Of a stretch of DNA of 64,000 bases, positions 8,992-18,388 are shown in pieces. A model generated the notes under the pieces. It was not told the DNA's origin. It ran no database searches and worked only from the letters and a program-made list of their open reading frames with translations. Position 1 is the stretch's first letter, and each line of letters starts with the position of its first letter. Made by a program: the position numbers and the translations under genes. Source of the stretch: UBA721 sp002705165 (lineage in GTDB: Bacteria; Planctomycetota; Planctomycetia; Pirellulales; Pirellulaceae); contig JBJLEF010000005.1 in the NCBI GenBank assembly GCA_045565995.1, positions 338,184-402,183 of the forward strand. Reading direction: 5' to 3'.

Positions 8992-10275
8992 ATGAAGAAT
9001 GGTCAACCTCGACCGAATGAAACAACTGTAGTATCGAATCCCAGTCAGCCTGCCCTGCAAGCAGAACCTGTCAGTTCGAGCGCTGCGAAATCCGAGGCGG
9101 ATCAACTCGGCGGCGGGGAGGTCCATGAACTATCTGAGTTCAGCAAAACGCCAGACTCGTTTGGCATTCTGAGGTTGATAGGCTGGCCCTTTCAAAAAAT
9201 AGCTCGCATCATCGAATGGTTTTTTGGTGTTGCGTCAATGATCTGCCTACTGACTCTTTGTGCCGCTATTCCGCTTCTACAGTTTATTACACTCGGCTAT
9301 CTATTGGAGATCTCGGCCAACATCGTTCGACAAGGCAAAGTCCGAGCCGGCTTTGTCGGAATTCGCAAAGCAGCTCGGATTGGTGGCTTACTGTTAGGAA
9401 CGACTTTAGTCTGGATGCCAGCCTTCCAAGTGTCAGGAATATTCCACGACGCTCAAATTGTATTGGCCGACGCTGAGCAACTTCAGCCCTTTGGCATTAA
9501 TCTCACCATCGTGATTCTAATCACGATTTCCTATACTCTCTGGGCATGGATTCGAGGTGGCAAACTGAGACATTTTCTCTGGCCGGCCCCGATGCGATTC
9601 TTCCGAACCGTCCTGAAGCGAGATACGTACCTGCAGGCAGTCCAGGGATTTTGGGAATTTATCGACTCCCTTCAACTGAAAGCACTATTTGCACTTGGCT
9701 TCCGAGGATTTCTCGGTGCTGCGATATGGTTACTTCTGCCGATCCTGCTTTGCATCGGTGGAACTCTATTTCCAGCAGGCCTTCGAGGTATTTCAACCTT
9801 ACTCGGCTTTCCAATGCTAGCAATTGTTTTAATCTACTTACCAATCCTACAGACCCGTTTCGCGGTCGAGAACGACTTCAATACTTTCCGGGATATCAAA
9901 TCTGCACGAGCAATCTTTAAGCGTGCTCCTATTGCCCTATGGATCTCCATGCTTTCTGTCTGGGCATTTGCCCTGCCGGTCTACCTGGCGAAGATCCAAC
10001 TAACACCGCGTGAAGTCTTTCTGCTACCGACGGTCATTTTTGTCATCTTTGCGTGGCCTTCTCGCATGCTAATGGGCTGGGCATATGGACGGGCTAACAG
10101 AAGAAAGCTCTATCGAAACACGATTTCTATCTGGCTCTCCCGGTTAGCGATTATTCCCGTCGTTTTTATTTATGCCGGCGTTGTTTTTCTGTCCCGTTAC
10201 ACTTCCTGGCATGGGGATTGGAGCCTCTTTGAACAGCATGCTTTGTTGATCCCGATTCCACTCCTGGGGGGTTAG
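8992..10275 (+). CDS. Multi-pass membrane protein of unknown function
   Basis: The 427-residue protein has a polar N-terminal tail of about 75 residues rich in Ser, Pro and Glu, then six or more hydrophobic spans. These include segments near residues 80-105 (SMICLLTLCAAIPLLQFITL), 125-150, 165-185, 235-265 and 270-290, and three towards the C-terminus. Phrases such as TLGYLLEISANIVRQGK and SRMLMGWAYGRANRR look like those in planctomycete-specific membrane proteins related to DUF4013, but I cannot assign a function. It is divergent from the DUF1549 gene, with 117 bases between. Confidence 0.7.
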   Translation: MKNGQPRPNETTVVSNPSQPALQAEPVSSSAAKSEADQLGGGEVHELSEFSKTPDSFGILRLIGWPFQKIARIIEWFFGVASMICLLTLCAAIPLLQFITLGYLLEISANIVRQGKVRAGFVGIRKAARIGGLLLGTTLVWMPAFQVSGIFHDAQIVLADAEQLQPFGINLTIVILITISYTLWAWIRGGKLRHFLWPAPMRFFRTVLKRDTYLQAVQGFWEFIDSLQLKALFALGFRGFLGAAIWLLLPILLCIGGTLFPAGLRGISTLLGFPMLAIVLIYLPILQTRFAVENDFNTFRDIKSARAIFKRAPIALWISMLSVWAFALPVYLAKIQLTPREVFLLPTVIFVIFAWPSRMLMGWAYGRANRRKLYRNTISIWLSRLAIIPVVFIYAGVVFLSRYTSWHGDWSLFEQHALLIPIPLLGG

Positions 10276-10592
10276 ATTAAGCGAAAGCATTCATCCCTCC
10301 ACCTGTGGGATCGGAAGTTGAATTCAATGCTAAGATAACGATATTACAAACATCCATACCAGCTAACAACAAAGCCATCCACATCTTCTTGAAGCCTTTG
10401 ACAATTTGAATCAACACAGTATCTGCCACATCGCAGGAGATCGCAGAAAAAGACCCCCACTCTCTGTCGCTCAGCGAATAGAGTTAGCGACCCGGGTTGT
10501 ATCTAACACGATCGCTGCTCAACGTCTCCGATTCATAACCATTGGCTTCATCATTAATATATAAAAAAACCAATCACACCATCTATTGTTTT
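10276..10592. other. Intergenic stretch, no feature recognised
   Basis: Just over 300 bases between two membrane-protein genes. I find no tRNA, no convincing terminator hairpin and no coding frame with a ribosome-binding site. The right end is AT-rich (ATTAATATATAAAAAAACC) and may hold the promoter of the following gene. Confidence 0.5.
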
Positions 10593-11036
10593 ATGCAACC
10601 AGACATGTCTGACTCAGTACAAAATAATACGGAACCGGCAGTCAAACGACTGCAACTACTAATGAGGTTATTCGGCTGCATCTGCGTCGTCGCCTTTCTC
10701 CCGTTTGTGATGCCAGTTGCATGGATGGATTGGTGCCATCGCCAATTGGACTTGGGAGTTTTTCCTATCGACAAACCAATTGCAGTTTATCTAGCTCGAA
10801 GCACCTCTGCTCTTTGCGGGCTATACGGAGCCTTTGCGTTAATTCTGGCAACTGACGTCATCAAGTATCAAAAGCTAATCCTGTTTCATATCGCAGGATT
10901 ATTTTCCATCGGCACTATCGGAACTTTTCTAGCCTATCAATGCGGAATGCCGATCTTTTGGGTTCTGACAGACTTCATCAGTATCCTGATCATCTGCCCG
11001 CTCAAGTATTGTTACTATAAACGCATGGTTGCTTGA
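10593..11036 (+). CDS. Small membrane protein of unknown function
   Basis: About 147 residues with four predicted membrane spans: residues about 28-50 (LFGCICVVAFLPFVMPVAW), 70-95 (LARSTSALCGLYGAFALIL), 100-122 and 124-140. The ATG at 10593 is chosen over an in-frame TTG at 10542, which would add a polar extension with no ribosome-binding site; an ATG at 10605 is also possible. No family recognised. It precedes the acyltransferase gene by 134 bases on the same strand. Confidence 0.6.
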   Translation: MQPDMSDSVQNNTEPAVKRLQLLMRLFGCICVVAFLPFVMPVAWMDWCHRQLDLGVFPIDKPIAVYLARSTSALCGLYGAFALILATDVIKYQKLILFHIAGLFSIGTIGTFLAYQCGMPIFWVLTDFISILIICPLKYCYYKRMVA

Positions 11037-11170
11037 AAGATGGGAGCTGCGTTTCTCATTCACCAAAAAACGCCTTGGCTCAAAACGCGATTGGGTGCCT
11101 GAGTTCGTTTTCCCTTATAATGAACCGGTAATCGGCCCGGGGAAAAATCGATTAGCCAAAGAGTACTCAC

Positions 11171-12361
11171 ATGAACCCATACCAAATGACAGCTCCTCCC
11201 AGACGCTGGGATCCCAAACTTTCACCCGCGGTTGTCAAGCTTCTCAAAGGCCTTAGTCGCTCGAAGGCTCGAAATACATGCCAACTTGTCGATGTTAAAA
11301 TTGAAAATGCAGAAGTCATCAAGCAAGCTGTTGCTAAGAATCAGGGGGTTTTGATTACCCCCAATCATTCAACGCATGCCGATCCTTACGCAATGAATGA
11401 AGTATCGTACACAACCCAATTACCCTTTTATTTCATGGCCACCTGGAACATCTTCCACGTGCAGGGAAAAATCGGTCAATGGATACTTCAAAAGCATGGT
11501 GTCTTTAGTGTCGATCGCGAAAGTACAGATCGCAAGGCCATGGAGATTGCTCAGGATATTCTCAAAAACAAAAAACACCCTCTCGTCATCTTCCCTGAAG
11601 GTGAAGTTTATCATTGCAACGATATCGTCACCCCCTTCCGTGAAGGGGCGGCCGCACTGAGTGTCTTTGCTGCTCGGAAAAGCGAACGTCCGATTGTGGC
11701 TATTCCGTGTGCTATGAAGTATCGCTATACGAAAGATCCGACTCCCGAACTGCTGGAACTCATGACTCGACTTGAACATTCGATTCACTGGTACTCTAAA
11801 AACGAACTTTCACTTAGCGAACGCATCTATCGATTAGGTGGGGCCGTCATGGCACTAAAAGAACTCGAGTATCTAGGAAAGGTAACCGAAGGCACTTTGA
11901 GTGAACGCACTCAATTTCTTGCTGACACCATACTTCGCAAGCACGAAGAAAAATACGAAGTTGCCAAGATTGGCAATACGATCCCAGAACGAGTCAAAGA
12001 ACTCCGCCGCCGCACGATCGGCATGATGGACGAAGCAGGAATCGATAATCCAGAATTAGACGAGGAGATTCGCCGAAATCTTGCCGAATATATGTTAGTT
12101 GTGCAACTTTTCAGTTACCCCGGTAACTACGTGGCTGAAAACCCCTCGGTTGAACGAGTCGCAGAAACGCTGGACAAAATGGAAGAAGATCTTTTGGGAA
12201 TCGAAAGCGCGCTTCCCCGTGGTCAGCGTTCTGTGCAAATCCGTTTTGGGGAACCAATTGTCATCCCCTCTGAACGCAAACGAGGGATTGCCACAGAGAT
12301 TACTCACCAGTTGGAAAATGCGGTTCAAACCATGCTGGATGAAATGAATACCGAGGATTAA
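11171..12361 (+). CDS. PlsC-family 1-acylglycerol-3-phosphate acyltransferase-like protein
   Basis: Glycerolipid acyltransferases move an acyl chain from acyl-ACP or acyl-CoA to lysophosphatidate or a similar acceptor at the membrane. The catalytic HX4D box is visible as NHSTHAD (His66, Asp71), and motif III as FPEGEVYH. At 396 residues it is longer than the 200-250 of typical PlsC. The extra C-terminal part is charged and helical (ERVKELRRRTIGMMDEAGID) and lacks obvious membrane spans. The stop codon touches the start of the downstream cytochrome gene, so the two are probably co-transcribed. The acceptor substrate cannot be told from sequence. Confidence 0.85.
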   Translation: MNPYQMTAPPRRWDPKLSPAVVKLLKGLSRSKARNTCQLVDVKIENAEVIKQAVAKNQGVLITPNHSTHADPYAMNEVSYTTQLPFYFMATWNIFHVQGKIGQWILQKHGVFSVDRESTDRKAMEIAQDILKNKKHPLVIFPEGEVYHCNDIVTPFREGAAALSVFAARKSERPIVAIPCAMKYRYTKDPTPELLELMTRLEHSIHWYSKNELSLSERIYRLGGAVMALKELEYLGKVTEGTLSERTQFLADTILRKHEEKYEVAKIGNTIPERVKELRRRTIGMMDEAGIDNPELDEEIRRNLAEYMLVVQLFSYPGNYVAENPSVERVAETLDKMEEDLLGIESALPRGQRSVQIRFGEPIVIPSERKRGIATEITHQLENAVQTMLDEMNTED

Positions 12362-14170
12362 ATGTCACAGGTTTTGAAGTTCATCATGACCGTTGCTGCT
12401 CTGATACTCACTTCGAAATCTGAGGGGCTGGCTGCTGAAACTCTCGTTTCTCCAGAGCGTCTCACACTACGTCGGCCTATCGATTTGGCGCGCAGCGGCC
12501 AATGGATCATTGCTGCCAATCATTTAGAAGGTTCTGTTTCGGTCATCGACACCACGCGACACACGTTTCTATCTGAAACTAGGATCGGTGGTCACCTGCG
12601 TAGCCTTGCTGTCATGAAGCGTCGCAACATTCTACTGCTCGTCGATGAACAAAATCACAAGCTTATCCCCTGCAAGATCGTGCAAGGGCGTGTCGTGAAC
12701 TCGACGTCTGTCGATACGGCTCACACACCCATTCATGTCGTTATTAGCGAGGATGATCAATTAGCAAGCGTCAGTTGTCTATGGGCTCGGCAAGTGCAAC
12801 TATTTGAATTAGACGTGACAAACCAAGTCGCGCAACCGCACCTATCCACCACCATTGATCTGCCATTTAACCCTGGAATTCAGTGGGTTACTCCCCAGGG
12901 CAAATATCTTATCGTGGCTGATCATCACGGAGGGTATCTCGCGGTAATTAATTTGAAACGCCGACAACTGGCAAGACTCTATCACCTTGGAATCCATAAT
13001 ATTCGAGGGATGGAACTGAGTCCCGATGGAAAACATTTAATGCTGACTCATCAATTGCTTAACAACTTGGCTGCCACGGAAAGGCAGCGAGTCTTTTGGG
13101 GAACCGTGCTCGAAAATCTGGTCCGAGCTATCCCTCTGGAGGACCTCCTGGCTATCGATGAGGCACAAGATCCAAATGAAGTTGTCCGTATTTCTCACTG
13201 GTTACAGTACCCCCTGGGCGAACCGGGGAATGCGGCTGGCGACCCCGGAGAAATCCTGATCACCAGTGACAAAGAGATCTTCGTCTGTTTCTCTGGCACC
13301 AGTCAACTCGGACACGAGGAGGATCTGTTCAATCCACTAGAACGCCACACAACAGGACGCCGTCCGGTAGCGTTGGCTGCTTCGCAAGACGAAAAAACGA
13401 TTTACATTGCCAACTACTTCGACGATTCTATCTCGGTCTTTGACCGCGGGAAAAACCGTATCGTCGATACACTCTCGTTAGGAAAAATGAAGCCATGGTC
13501 TCAAGCAGATGAAGGGCACGCTCTTTTCTTTAATTCCCGTCTATCACTAGACGGCTGGTACAGTTGCCATAGTTGCCATCCCGACGGACATACCAACGGA
13601 CTTCTCAATGAGAACATGAGTGACTTTCAAATTGATTCTCCTAAGCGGGTACTAAGCTTACTCGGTACTGGGCAATCCGGTCCGTGGGCCTGGATCGGCA
13701 ATCGCACCGACTTAAAAAGCCAAATCAACAAATCAATTCATGTCACGATGCAGGGAGGCGGCAGTAAACTCGCAAATACGGATACCGAGGACGCACTGGT
13801 AGCCTATCTTCAAACTTTGAGATCTGCTCCAGCTCTTTCGATCGCCAGAAAATTCGAATCCACCGAAAGTGTCCAGCGCGGCAAAACACTTTTTGGACAA
13901 CGAAACTGCCAACAATGCCACTCTCCTCCCAACTACACAACGGCTGGAAAATTTGATGTGGGTATCCACGATGAATACGGACTGAAGGAATTTAATCCCC
14001 CTTCTTTATTAGGTGTCAGCCAGCGAAATCAATTCTTTCACGACAATCGGGCAAAAAGTCTGGAGGAAGTCTTTCTTAAGTTCCGTCATCCGCAGACAGG
14101 AAGTCGGAATATTGCCCCACTGACACCAGAGCAGGCCAAGGATTTGATTCAGTTCTTGCAAACTTTGTAG
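12362..14170 (+). CDS. Exported YVTN-propeller protein with two c-type heme motifs
   Basis: The 602-residue product has a signal peptide (to about residue 24, ending LAAET). A YVTN/lactonase-like beta-propeller follows (WIIAANHLEGSVSVIDT, KTIYIANYFDDSISVFD, residues 30-385). The C-terminal half resembles di-heme cytochrome c peroxidase/MauG proteins, with two heme-binding motifs, CHSCH near residue 401 and CQQCH near residue 518. It probably transfers electrons outside the cytoplasm. The ATG abuts the acyltransferase stop, with GAGGA upstream as ribosome-binding site. A kinase gene follows after 92 bases. The domain call is firm, the substrate unknown. Confidence 0.85.
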   Translation: MSQVLKFIMTVAALILTSKSEGLAAETLVSPERLTLRRPIDLARSGQWIIAANHLEGSVSVIDTTRHTFLSETRIGGHLRSLAVMKRRNILLLVDEQNHKLIPCKIVQGRVVNSTSVDTAHTPIHVVISEDDQLASVSCLWARQVQLFELDVTNQVAQPHLSTTIDLPFNPGIQWVTPQGKYLIVADHHGGYLAVINLKRRQLARLYHLGIHNIRGMELSPDGKHLMLTHQLLNNLAATERQRVFWGTVLENLVRAIPLEDLLAIDEAQDPNEVVRISHWLQYPLGEPGNAAGDPGEILITSDKEIFVCFSGTSQLGHEEDLFNPLERHTTGRRPVALAASQDEKTIYIANYFDDSISVFDRGKNRIVDTLSLGKMKPWSQADEGHALFFNSRLSLDGWYSCHSCHPDGHTNGLLNENMSDFQIDSPKRVLSLLGTGQSGPWAWIGNRTDLKSQINKSIHVTMQGGGSKLANTDTEDALVAYLQTLRSAPALSIARKFESTESVQRGKTLFGQRNCQQCHSPPNYTTAGKFDVGIHDEYGLKEFNPPSLLGVSQRNQFFHDNRAKSLEEVFLKFRHPQTGSRNIAPLTPEQAKDLIQFLQTL

Positions 14171-14207
14171 CAGACCCGTTTTCCAGCAAATTACGCGGTA
14201 ATTCATA

Positions 14208-14213
14208 TATAAT
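14208..14213 (+). promoter_or_regulatory. Candidate -10 element upstream of the kinase gene
   Basis: A perfect TATAAT lies 50 bases before the TTG start of the kinase gene and just after the cytochrome gene. No convincing -35 hexamer is found 16-18 bases upstream, so this is only a candidate. Confidence 0.3.
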
Positions 14214-14262
14214 GAGGTATTAGGTTTTTGCATTTCCTGAAAAACTTCGACAGGCAACAGAT

Positions 14263-16059
14263 TTGACGACTTCAACAGGCTCAGCATCAACGCATCCAAC
14301 CTTGGTTGGCCAGCGTTTGGGAGATTACCAAATACTGCGACGTCTCGGTCGTGGAGGAATGAGTATTGTCTATCTGGCAGAGCAACAATCACTGAAACGC
14401 CGAGTCGCTTTTAAAGTACTCAAGCCTGAACTAGCAAAAGATACGGTTTATGTCCGTCGCTTCCATAAGGAAGCGCAAGCTGCAGCCTCGTTAGTGCACG
14501 CCAATATCGTCCAGATTTACGAAGTCGGTGCAATTGACGGCATCCACTACATTGCTCAGGAATACGTCCCCGGTCAGAACCTGGCTCAGTACATTCGACG
14601 CAACAGTTCGGTATCTATTCCCCTTTCGATTGTGATCCTGAAACAAGTTGCGGCAGCATTGAACCGTGCCAGTGAGCAAGGCATCACACATCGGGATATC
14701 AAACCAGAGAACATCATGTTGTCGACCAACGGCGAAGTGAAAGTCGCTGATTTCGGTTTAGCACGCGTGACTAGTGGTGAACATCATATCGACACGACTC
14801 AAATCGGCATCACCATGGGTACGCCGCTCTATATGAGTCCCGAGCAAGCCGAAGGTGGTAAAGTAGATCCACGTAGTGACATTTACTCGCTCGGTGTCAC
14901 GAGTTACCACATGCTGACCGGACGTCCACCGTTCGACGGGGAAACAGCCCTAAGTATTGCCGTACAACATCTTAAACGAGAACCACAACCGCTTACCGAA
15001 CTCAGAAGTGGTATCCCCGGGGAACTGGAATCCTTAGTGATGCAGATGCTCGCTAAGGATCCAGCCGCGCGTATTCAAAAAGCAAATGACCTACAAAAAA
15101 AATTGCGCACGATTCCAGTCACCATCACTGACAATGACTGGCCAGACGATTTAGAACATATCGACTGTGACGAAGTATCACTGGCGGATGCCCGGGTTGA
15201 TGCTACGCAGCAGTTAGACACCTTGATGAAAACACAGGGACAGCAGATTCTTCGTCAACGCTTCGGTAGGCTCTGGCTGGCCGCGACGGTCGTCCTGTTC
15301 CTGTCAGGAATACTTTTCGGCAGCCTACCGTACTCATCAGACATGCTGGCAATGCCGGAAAATGTCGTCGAAATCAAAACAATCGAAAAACGGGATAACG
15401 TTGAAGCTCAGTACCTTTACGCTTCCGTCGTTAACACCGAAGAAGCCTACCTTAGTGTCGAAGATTATTTCCCCGTCGAAGATGATTCACGTAATTATCA
15501 CTACGCCACACTCAGTCAACAAAAAATTGCGGACCTACATCTCGCCACCGAAAACTATGAGTCTGCGGAAGCCTATTACATGGAGCTTTACTATCTGGCC
15601 CCGGAAGAACGTCATTTCCGCGCGTATGGAATAGCCGGACTGGCTAATGTTTATAACCGCACGAACAACATCGCCAAGATGGCTGATCGGTTAATTGAAC
15701 TAGGCGAAGTTCTGCCTCTATTAAATGAAGACATTCAGGCCGAAATCATGGAACGTCTTGATACGGAATTACGCGACATCGTCGAACAGTTTCAGGCCGA
15801 CTCAATACGGCAATCCACCGAGGGCCGTGGTGCTAATCTAATCGAAGAACAAAACACTTCCGGACTCACCTCCGCGCTTTACAGACAGCTCTCAGACTTT
15901 TCCAAAGTGTTTTCCGAATTACCCAGCATTCAAGATGCGAGGACGGGGATTCAAGACGAAATCCTTGAGCGTTTCGAAGAGATGCAACGACTGATTGGGG
16001 AGCAAAGCCAGCATCAAACGCCCGAAGAAGCAGAGCCTGCCTCCAGCGATGACTCTTGA
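14263..16059 (+). CDS. Membrane-anchored Ser/Thr protein kinase with TPR-like sensor region
   Basis: A Hanks-type kinase of 598 residues. The catalytic domain covers residues 22-285: glycine loop GRGGMSIVY (29-37), VAIK-type lysine in VAFKVLK near 52, HRDIKPEN (143-150) and DFG (163-165), followed by GTPLYMSPEQ. A linker leads to one membrane span near residues 336-355. The outer region then has helical, TPR-like sequence (ADLHLATENYESAEAYYMELY) and an acidic tail. The start is a TTG at 14263: no ATG occurs before the glycine loop, and the frame is closed by a TAG at 14221. Such kinases are numerous in planctomycetes, and their targets are unknown. Confidence 0.93.
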   Translation: MTTSTGSASTHPTLVGQRLGDYQILRRLGRGGMSIVYLAEQQSLKRRVAFKVLKPELAKDTVYVRRFHKEAQAAASLVHANIVQIYEVGAIDGIHYIAQEYVPGQNLAQYIRRNSSVSIPLSIVILKQVAAALNRASEQGITHRDIKPENIMLSTNGEVKVADFGLARVTSGEHHIDTTQIGITMGTPLYMSPEQAEGGKVDPRSDIYSLGVTSYHMLTGRPPFDGETALSIAVQHLKREPQPLTELRSGIPGELESLVMQMLAKDPAARIQKANDLQKKLRTIPVTITDNDWPDDLEHIDCDEVSLADARVDATQQLDTLMKTQGQQILRQRFGRLWLAATVVLFLSGILFGSLPYSSDMLAMPENVVEIKTIEKRDNVEAQYLYASVVNTEEAYLSVEDYFPVEDDSRNYHYATLSQQKIADLHLATENYESAEAYYMELYYLAPEERHFRAYGIAGLANVYNRTNNIAKMADRLIELGEVLPLLNEDIQAEIMERLDTELRDIVEQFQADSIRQSTEGRGANLIEEQNTSGLTSALYRQLSDFSKVFSELPSIQDARTGIQDEILERFEEMQRLIGEQSQHQTPEEAEPASSDDS

Positions 16060-16074
16060 TACATCGCTAGTCTC

Positions 16075-16923
16075 CTAAGTTATGTCAATCTGCAGCAACT
16101 GATTGAGGCTACCTGACTTAAACCCCCCCAGATCGATCGTCACGAATTGAAAACCTAATCCACGAAAGTATTGCTCAAGTTCTTCACGTGCCTGTGGATT
16201 GGTAAATGATTCAATAGACTGCGGCGGCACTTCAATTCTCGCCAGATCTCCTCGGTGGTAACGTACCCGCACCGGCTCAATTCCCAGTGCACGCAAATAC
16301 TGCTCAGCCAAATCGATCATCTGAAGACGTTCCGCGGTAACTTCTTCCCCATAAGCGACTCGACTTGATAGGCAGGGGCTTGCGGGCTTATCCCAAGTCG
16401 GGAGATGCCAATGTCGTGCCATCGCCCTAACTGTGGCTTTATTAATTTCACACTCTGCGAGCGGTGAACGTACGTTACTTTCGCGAGCCGCCTCGAGGCC
16501 CGGCCGATAGTCTCCCAGGTCATCCAGATTGGTTCCATTAAGTAATATCTCGCCGTCGAGCGAATCTGCCAAAACTCGCATTTGCCCATAAAGTTCGGAC
16601 TTGCAGTAATAACAGCGATCTCCCTGATTACGAAGGTAATTAGGATTTGAAAACTCACTGGTGTTTAACACCCGATGTTCAATCCCTATCAATTCGGCTA
16701 TTTCCCGGGCTTGTTCAAGCTCACCGGACGCAAGGCTGGGGCTTTGTGCAGTCACAGCCATGGCATTGGAGCCCAAGGCCAATGAGGCGGCTTTCGCAAC
16801 CACGGCGCTGTCAACACCTGCGGACATGGCAACAACGCAAGATTCAAACTGAGAGATGAACGAAACAACACTCTCGATCATCTCGAGAGTGTCTTGTTCG
16901 TCATTCGTTACTTCGACAGACAT
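16075..16923 (-). CDS. larE: ATP-dependent sacrificial sulfur transferase LarE
   Basis: LarE adenylates pyridinium-3,5-biscarboxylic acid mononucleotide and adds sulfur during synthesis of the nickel-pincer cofactor of lactate racemase and related enzymes. The PP-loop appears as MSAGVDSAVVAKAA, followed by RCYYCKSELY, GTNLDDLGDYRPG, RSPLAE and KPASPCLSSR; the last Cys is in the region where LarE enzymes carry the sulfur-donating Cys. The start at 16923 is preferred because GGCGGAGG precedes it and the region before it (to 17025) has no family character. The product is then 282 residues. No larB, larC or larA is in the window, so partners must be elsewhere. Confidence 0.88.
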   Translation of the reverse strand: MSVEVTNDEQDTLEMIESVVSFISQFESCVVAMSAGVDSAVVAKAASLALGSNAMAVTAQSPSLASGELEQAREIAELIGIEHRVLNTSEFSNPNYLRNQGDRCYYCKSELYGQMRVLADSLDGEILLNGTNLDDLGDYRPGLEAARESNVRSPLAECEINKATVRAMARHWHLPTWDKPASPCLSSRVAYGEEVTAERLQMIDLAEQYLRALGIEPVRVRYHRGDLARIEVPPQSIESFTNPQAREELEQYFRGLGFQFVTIDLGGFKSGSLNQLLQIDIT

Positions 16924-17236
16924 CGAATAAAAAAGCCTCCGCCGCAATGCCGTGGTAGAGAGTTTTGTGAGAGCCCGTGTAACCAAAAAGGTGGGAACCT
17001 GGACAGCGGGACGAGTGATCCACAAGAATCAGTTACAATGCAACTGAAACATGGCATGACCCGTGGCCGCAGCCAAAAATCAGCTCCCTACGGATCTCTT
17101 ATCGGCTCCCCAAAAAATCTGCACCTACACACAAACATGGAAGAGGCTTATAGCAATCTAGCACTCTCGAGACACGTGTGCAATTGGTGCCTAACAGGAA
17201 AGCGTCCAAGATATGTCATCAAATGACCCAAAAGAC

Positions 17237-18388
17237 TTATAAGGTATCTTCTCTCGTCACCGGTTCCATCTTTTTGGTATTACGCTCGATTGCAACAACC
17301 ACTGTCCTTTGCTGACGTCCGTCAGCAGTCGTGGACACGCAAGGCAGTACCATACGCCGCTCAGGTAAATCCATTCGCACCGTAAAGCTACCGTCCCGGC
17401 TCAACTTGACGGGATCGCCTTTAATCGTCACCGATGATGTTGGGTCTGAATTACCAAACACAATTAATTCAGCATCCACATCAAATTGAAATGCCTCTTC
17501 CTCGGTACCAGGAGCTTTGAATCCAAATCGGGAAACAACCGATTCACCAATCGGACGATTAAGACGCCTTTCAAACAGTTCTTTGAGTTCACTACTGCCA
17601 GCATCACCTTTTTGACCACCGCTCTGAACGTAAACACGCTCGTAGTTATCAGCGATATCATCCCAGTGAGTATCGATAGATTCACTTGAGCCTGGTACCG
17701 GGGTGGTCACCATGTTACTTCGGCAGAGTGCATGGAACTCACCATTCGCGGCAAGGTAGCCCAGTTCGACTCGGTATTGTCCCGGAGGATTGGAGACGTT
17801 GATGTACCAGGTTGTAACACCTCCGTGAACTTCAATGTCACGAACAATTCGAGCACTGTTGGTGGTTTTAGAAGCATCTTCAACTTCATAGACACGGATC
17901 ACTGGGCGAGCTGTGTGCCAGTGTTCCATCATGGCTGCCTGAGCACGAACAACACTTTTACGTTTAATCTCCCAGCAGGCCTGCAACCAAAAAGAATCAC
18001 GTACAAGCACTGTGATTTTGTCGCGATGCACCGAACGACCATTGGATGAACCGAAGTTACTCCCCAGAGACAGGTCTTTCAATTCCTGCTTATCGGTTTC
18101 ACTCATATCGAGCTTCACCAGATTCGTCTTCAACTTTACGGCTGGTAAAGTTTGTTTTTTACGAGCTCGAGTTGTACGTTTTCGCTTGGTCGTCGTCGAT
18201 CCGGAAACTGATTTTTTCTTCTTTGCTCGAGTCTTGGCGGCTTTAATCGCACGTAGTTTGTTGGACAGAGCTTTGATTAACTCGTCTTTTCGCATAGATC
18301 CGCTACCTGGAATACCAAGATCGCGAGCACGCTGACCAAGTTCTTTTACAGTCTGAGACTTCAAATCAACTTTGGAAATCAAAGCCAT
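17237..18388 (-). CDS. Rho_N and DUF4912 domain protein
   Basis: The 383-residue protein starts with a Rho N-terminal-like helix-extended-loop-helix domain (VDLKSQTVKELGQRARDLG, MRKDELIKAL). A very basic linker rich in Lys, Arg and Thr follows (residues 45-85), then a DUF4912 domain (DKITVLVRDSFWLQACWE, PPGQYRVELGYL) and a beta-rich C-terminal part. The N-terminal domain and basic linker suggest nucleic-acid binding; DUF4912 itself has no known function. It is cytoplasmic, with no signal or membrane span. A strong SD (AAAAGGAGA) abuts the ATG at 18388. It stands alone, divergent from the ATP synthase operon. Confidence 0.85.
   Translation of the reverse strand: MALISKVDLKSQTVKELGQRARDLGIPGSGSMRKDELIKALSNKLRAIKAAKTRAKKKKSVSGSTTTKRKRTTRARKKQTLPAVKLKTNLVKLDMSETDKQELKDLSLGSNFGSSNGRSVHRDKITVLVRDSFWLQACWEIKRKSVVRAQAAMMEHWHTARPVIRVYEVEDASKTTNSARIVRDIEVHGGVTTWYINVSNPPGQYRVELGYLAANGEFHALCRSNMVTTPVPGSSESIDTHWDDIADNYERVYVQSGGQKGDAGSSELKELFERRLNRPIGESVVSRFGFKAPGTEEEAFQFDVDAELIVFGNSDPTSSVTIKGDPVKLSRDGSFTVRMDLPERRMVLPCVSTTADGRQQRTVVVAIERNTKKMEPVTREDTL

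Noticed and set aside
16894..17226. Plus-strand open frame over the start of larE
   Set aside because: It overlaps the larE start, has no SD sequence and no recognisable family; the strong SD for larE at 16923 explains the region.
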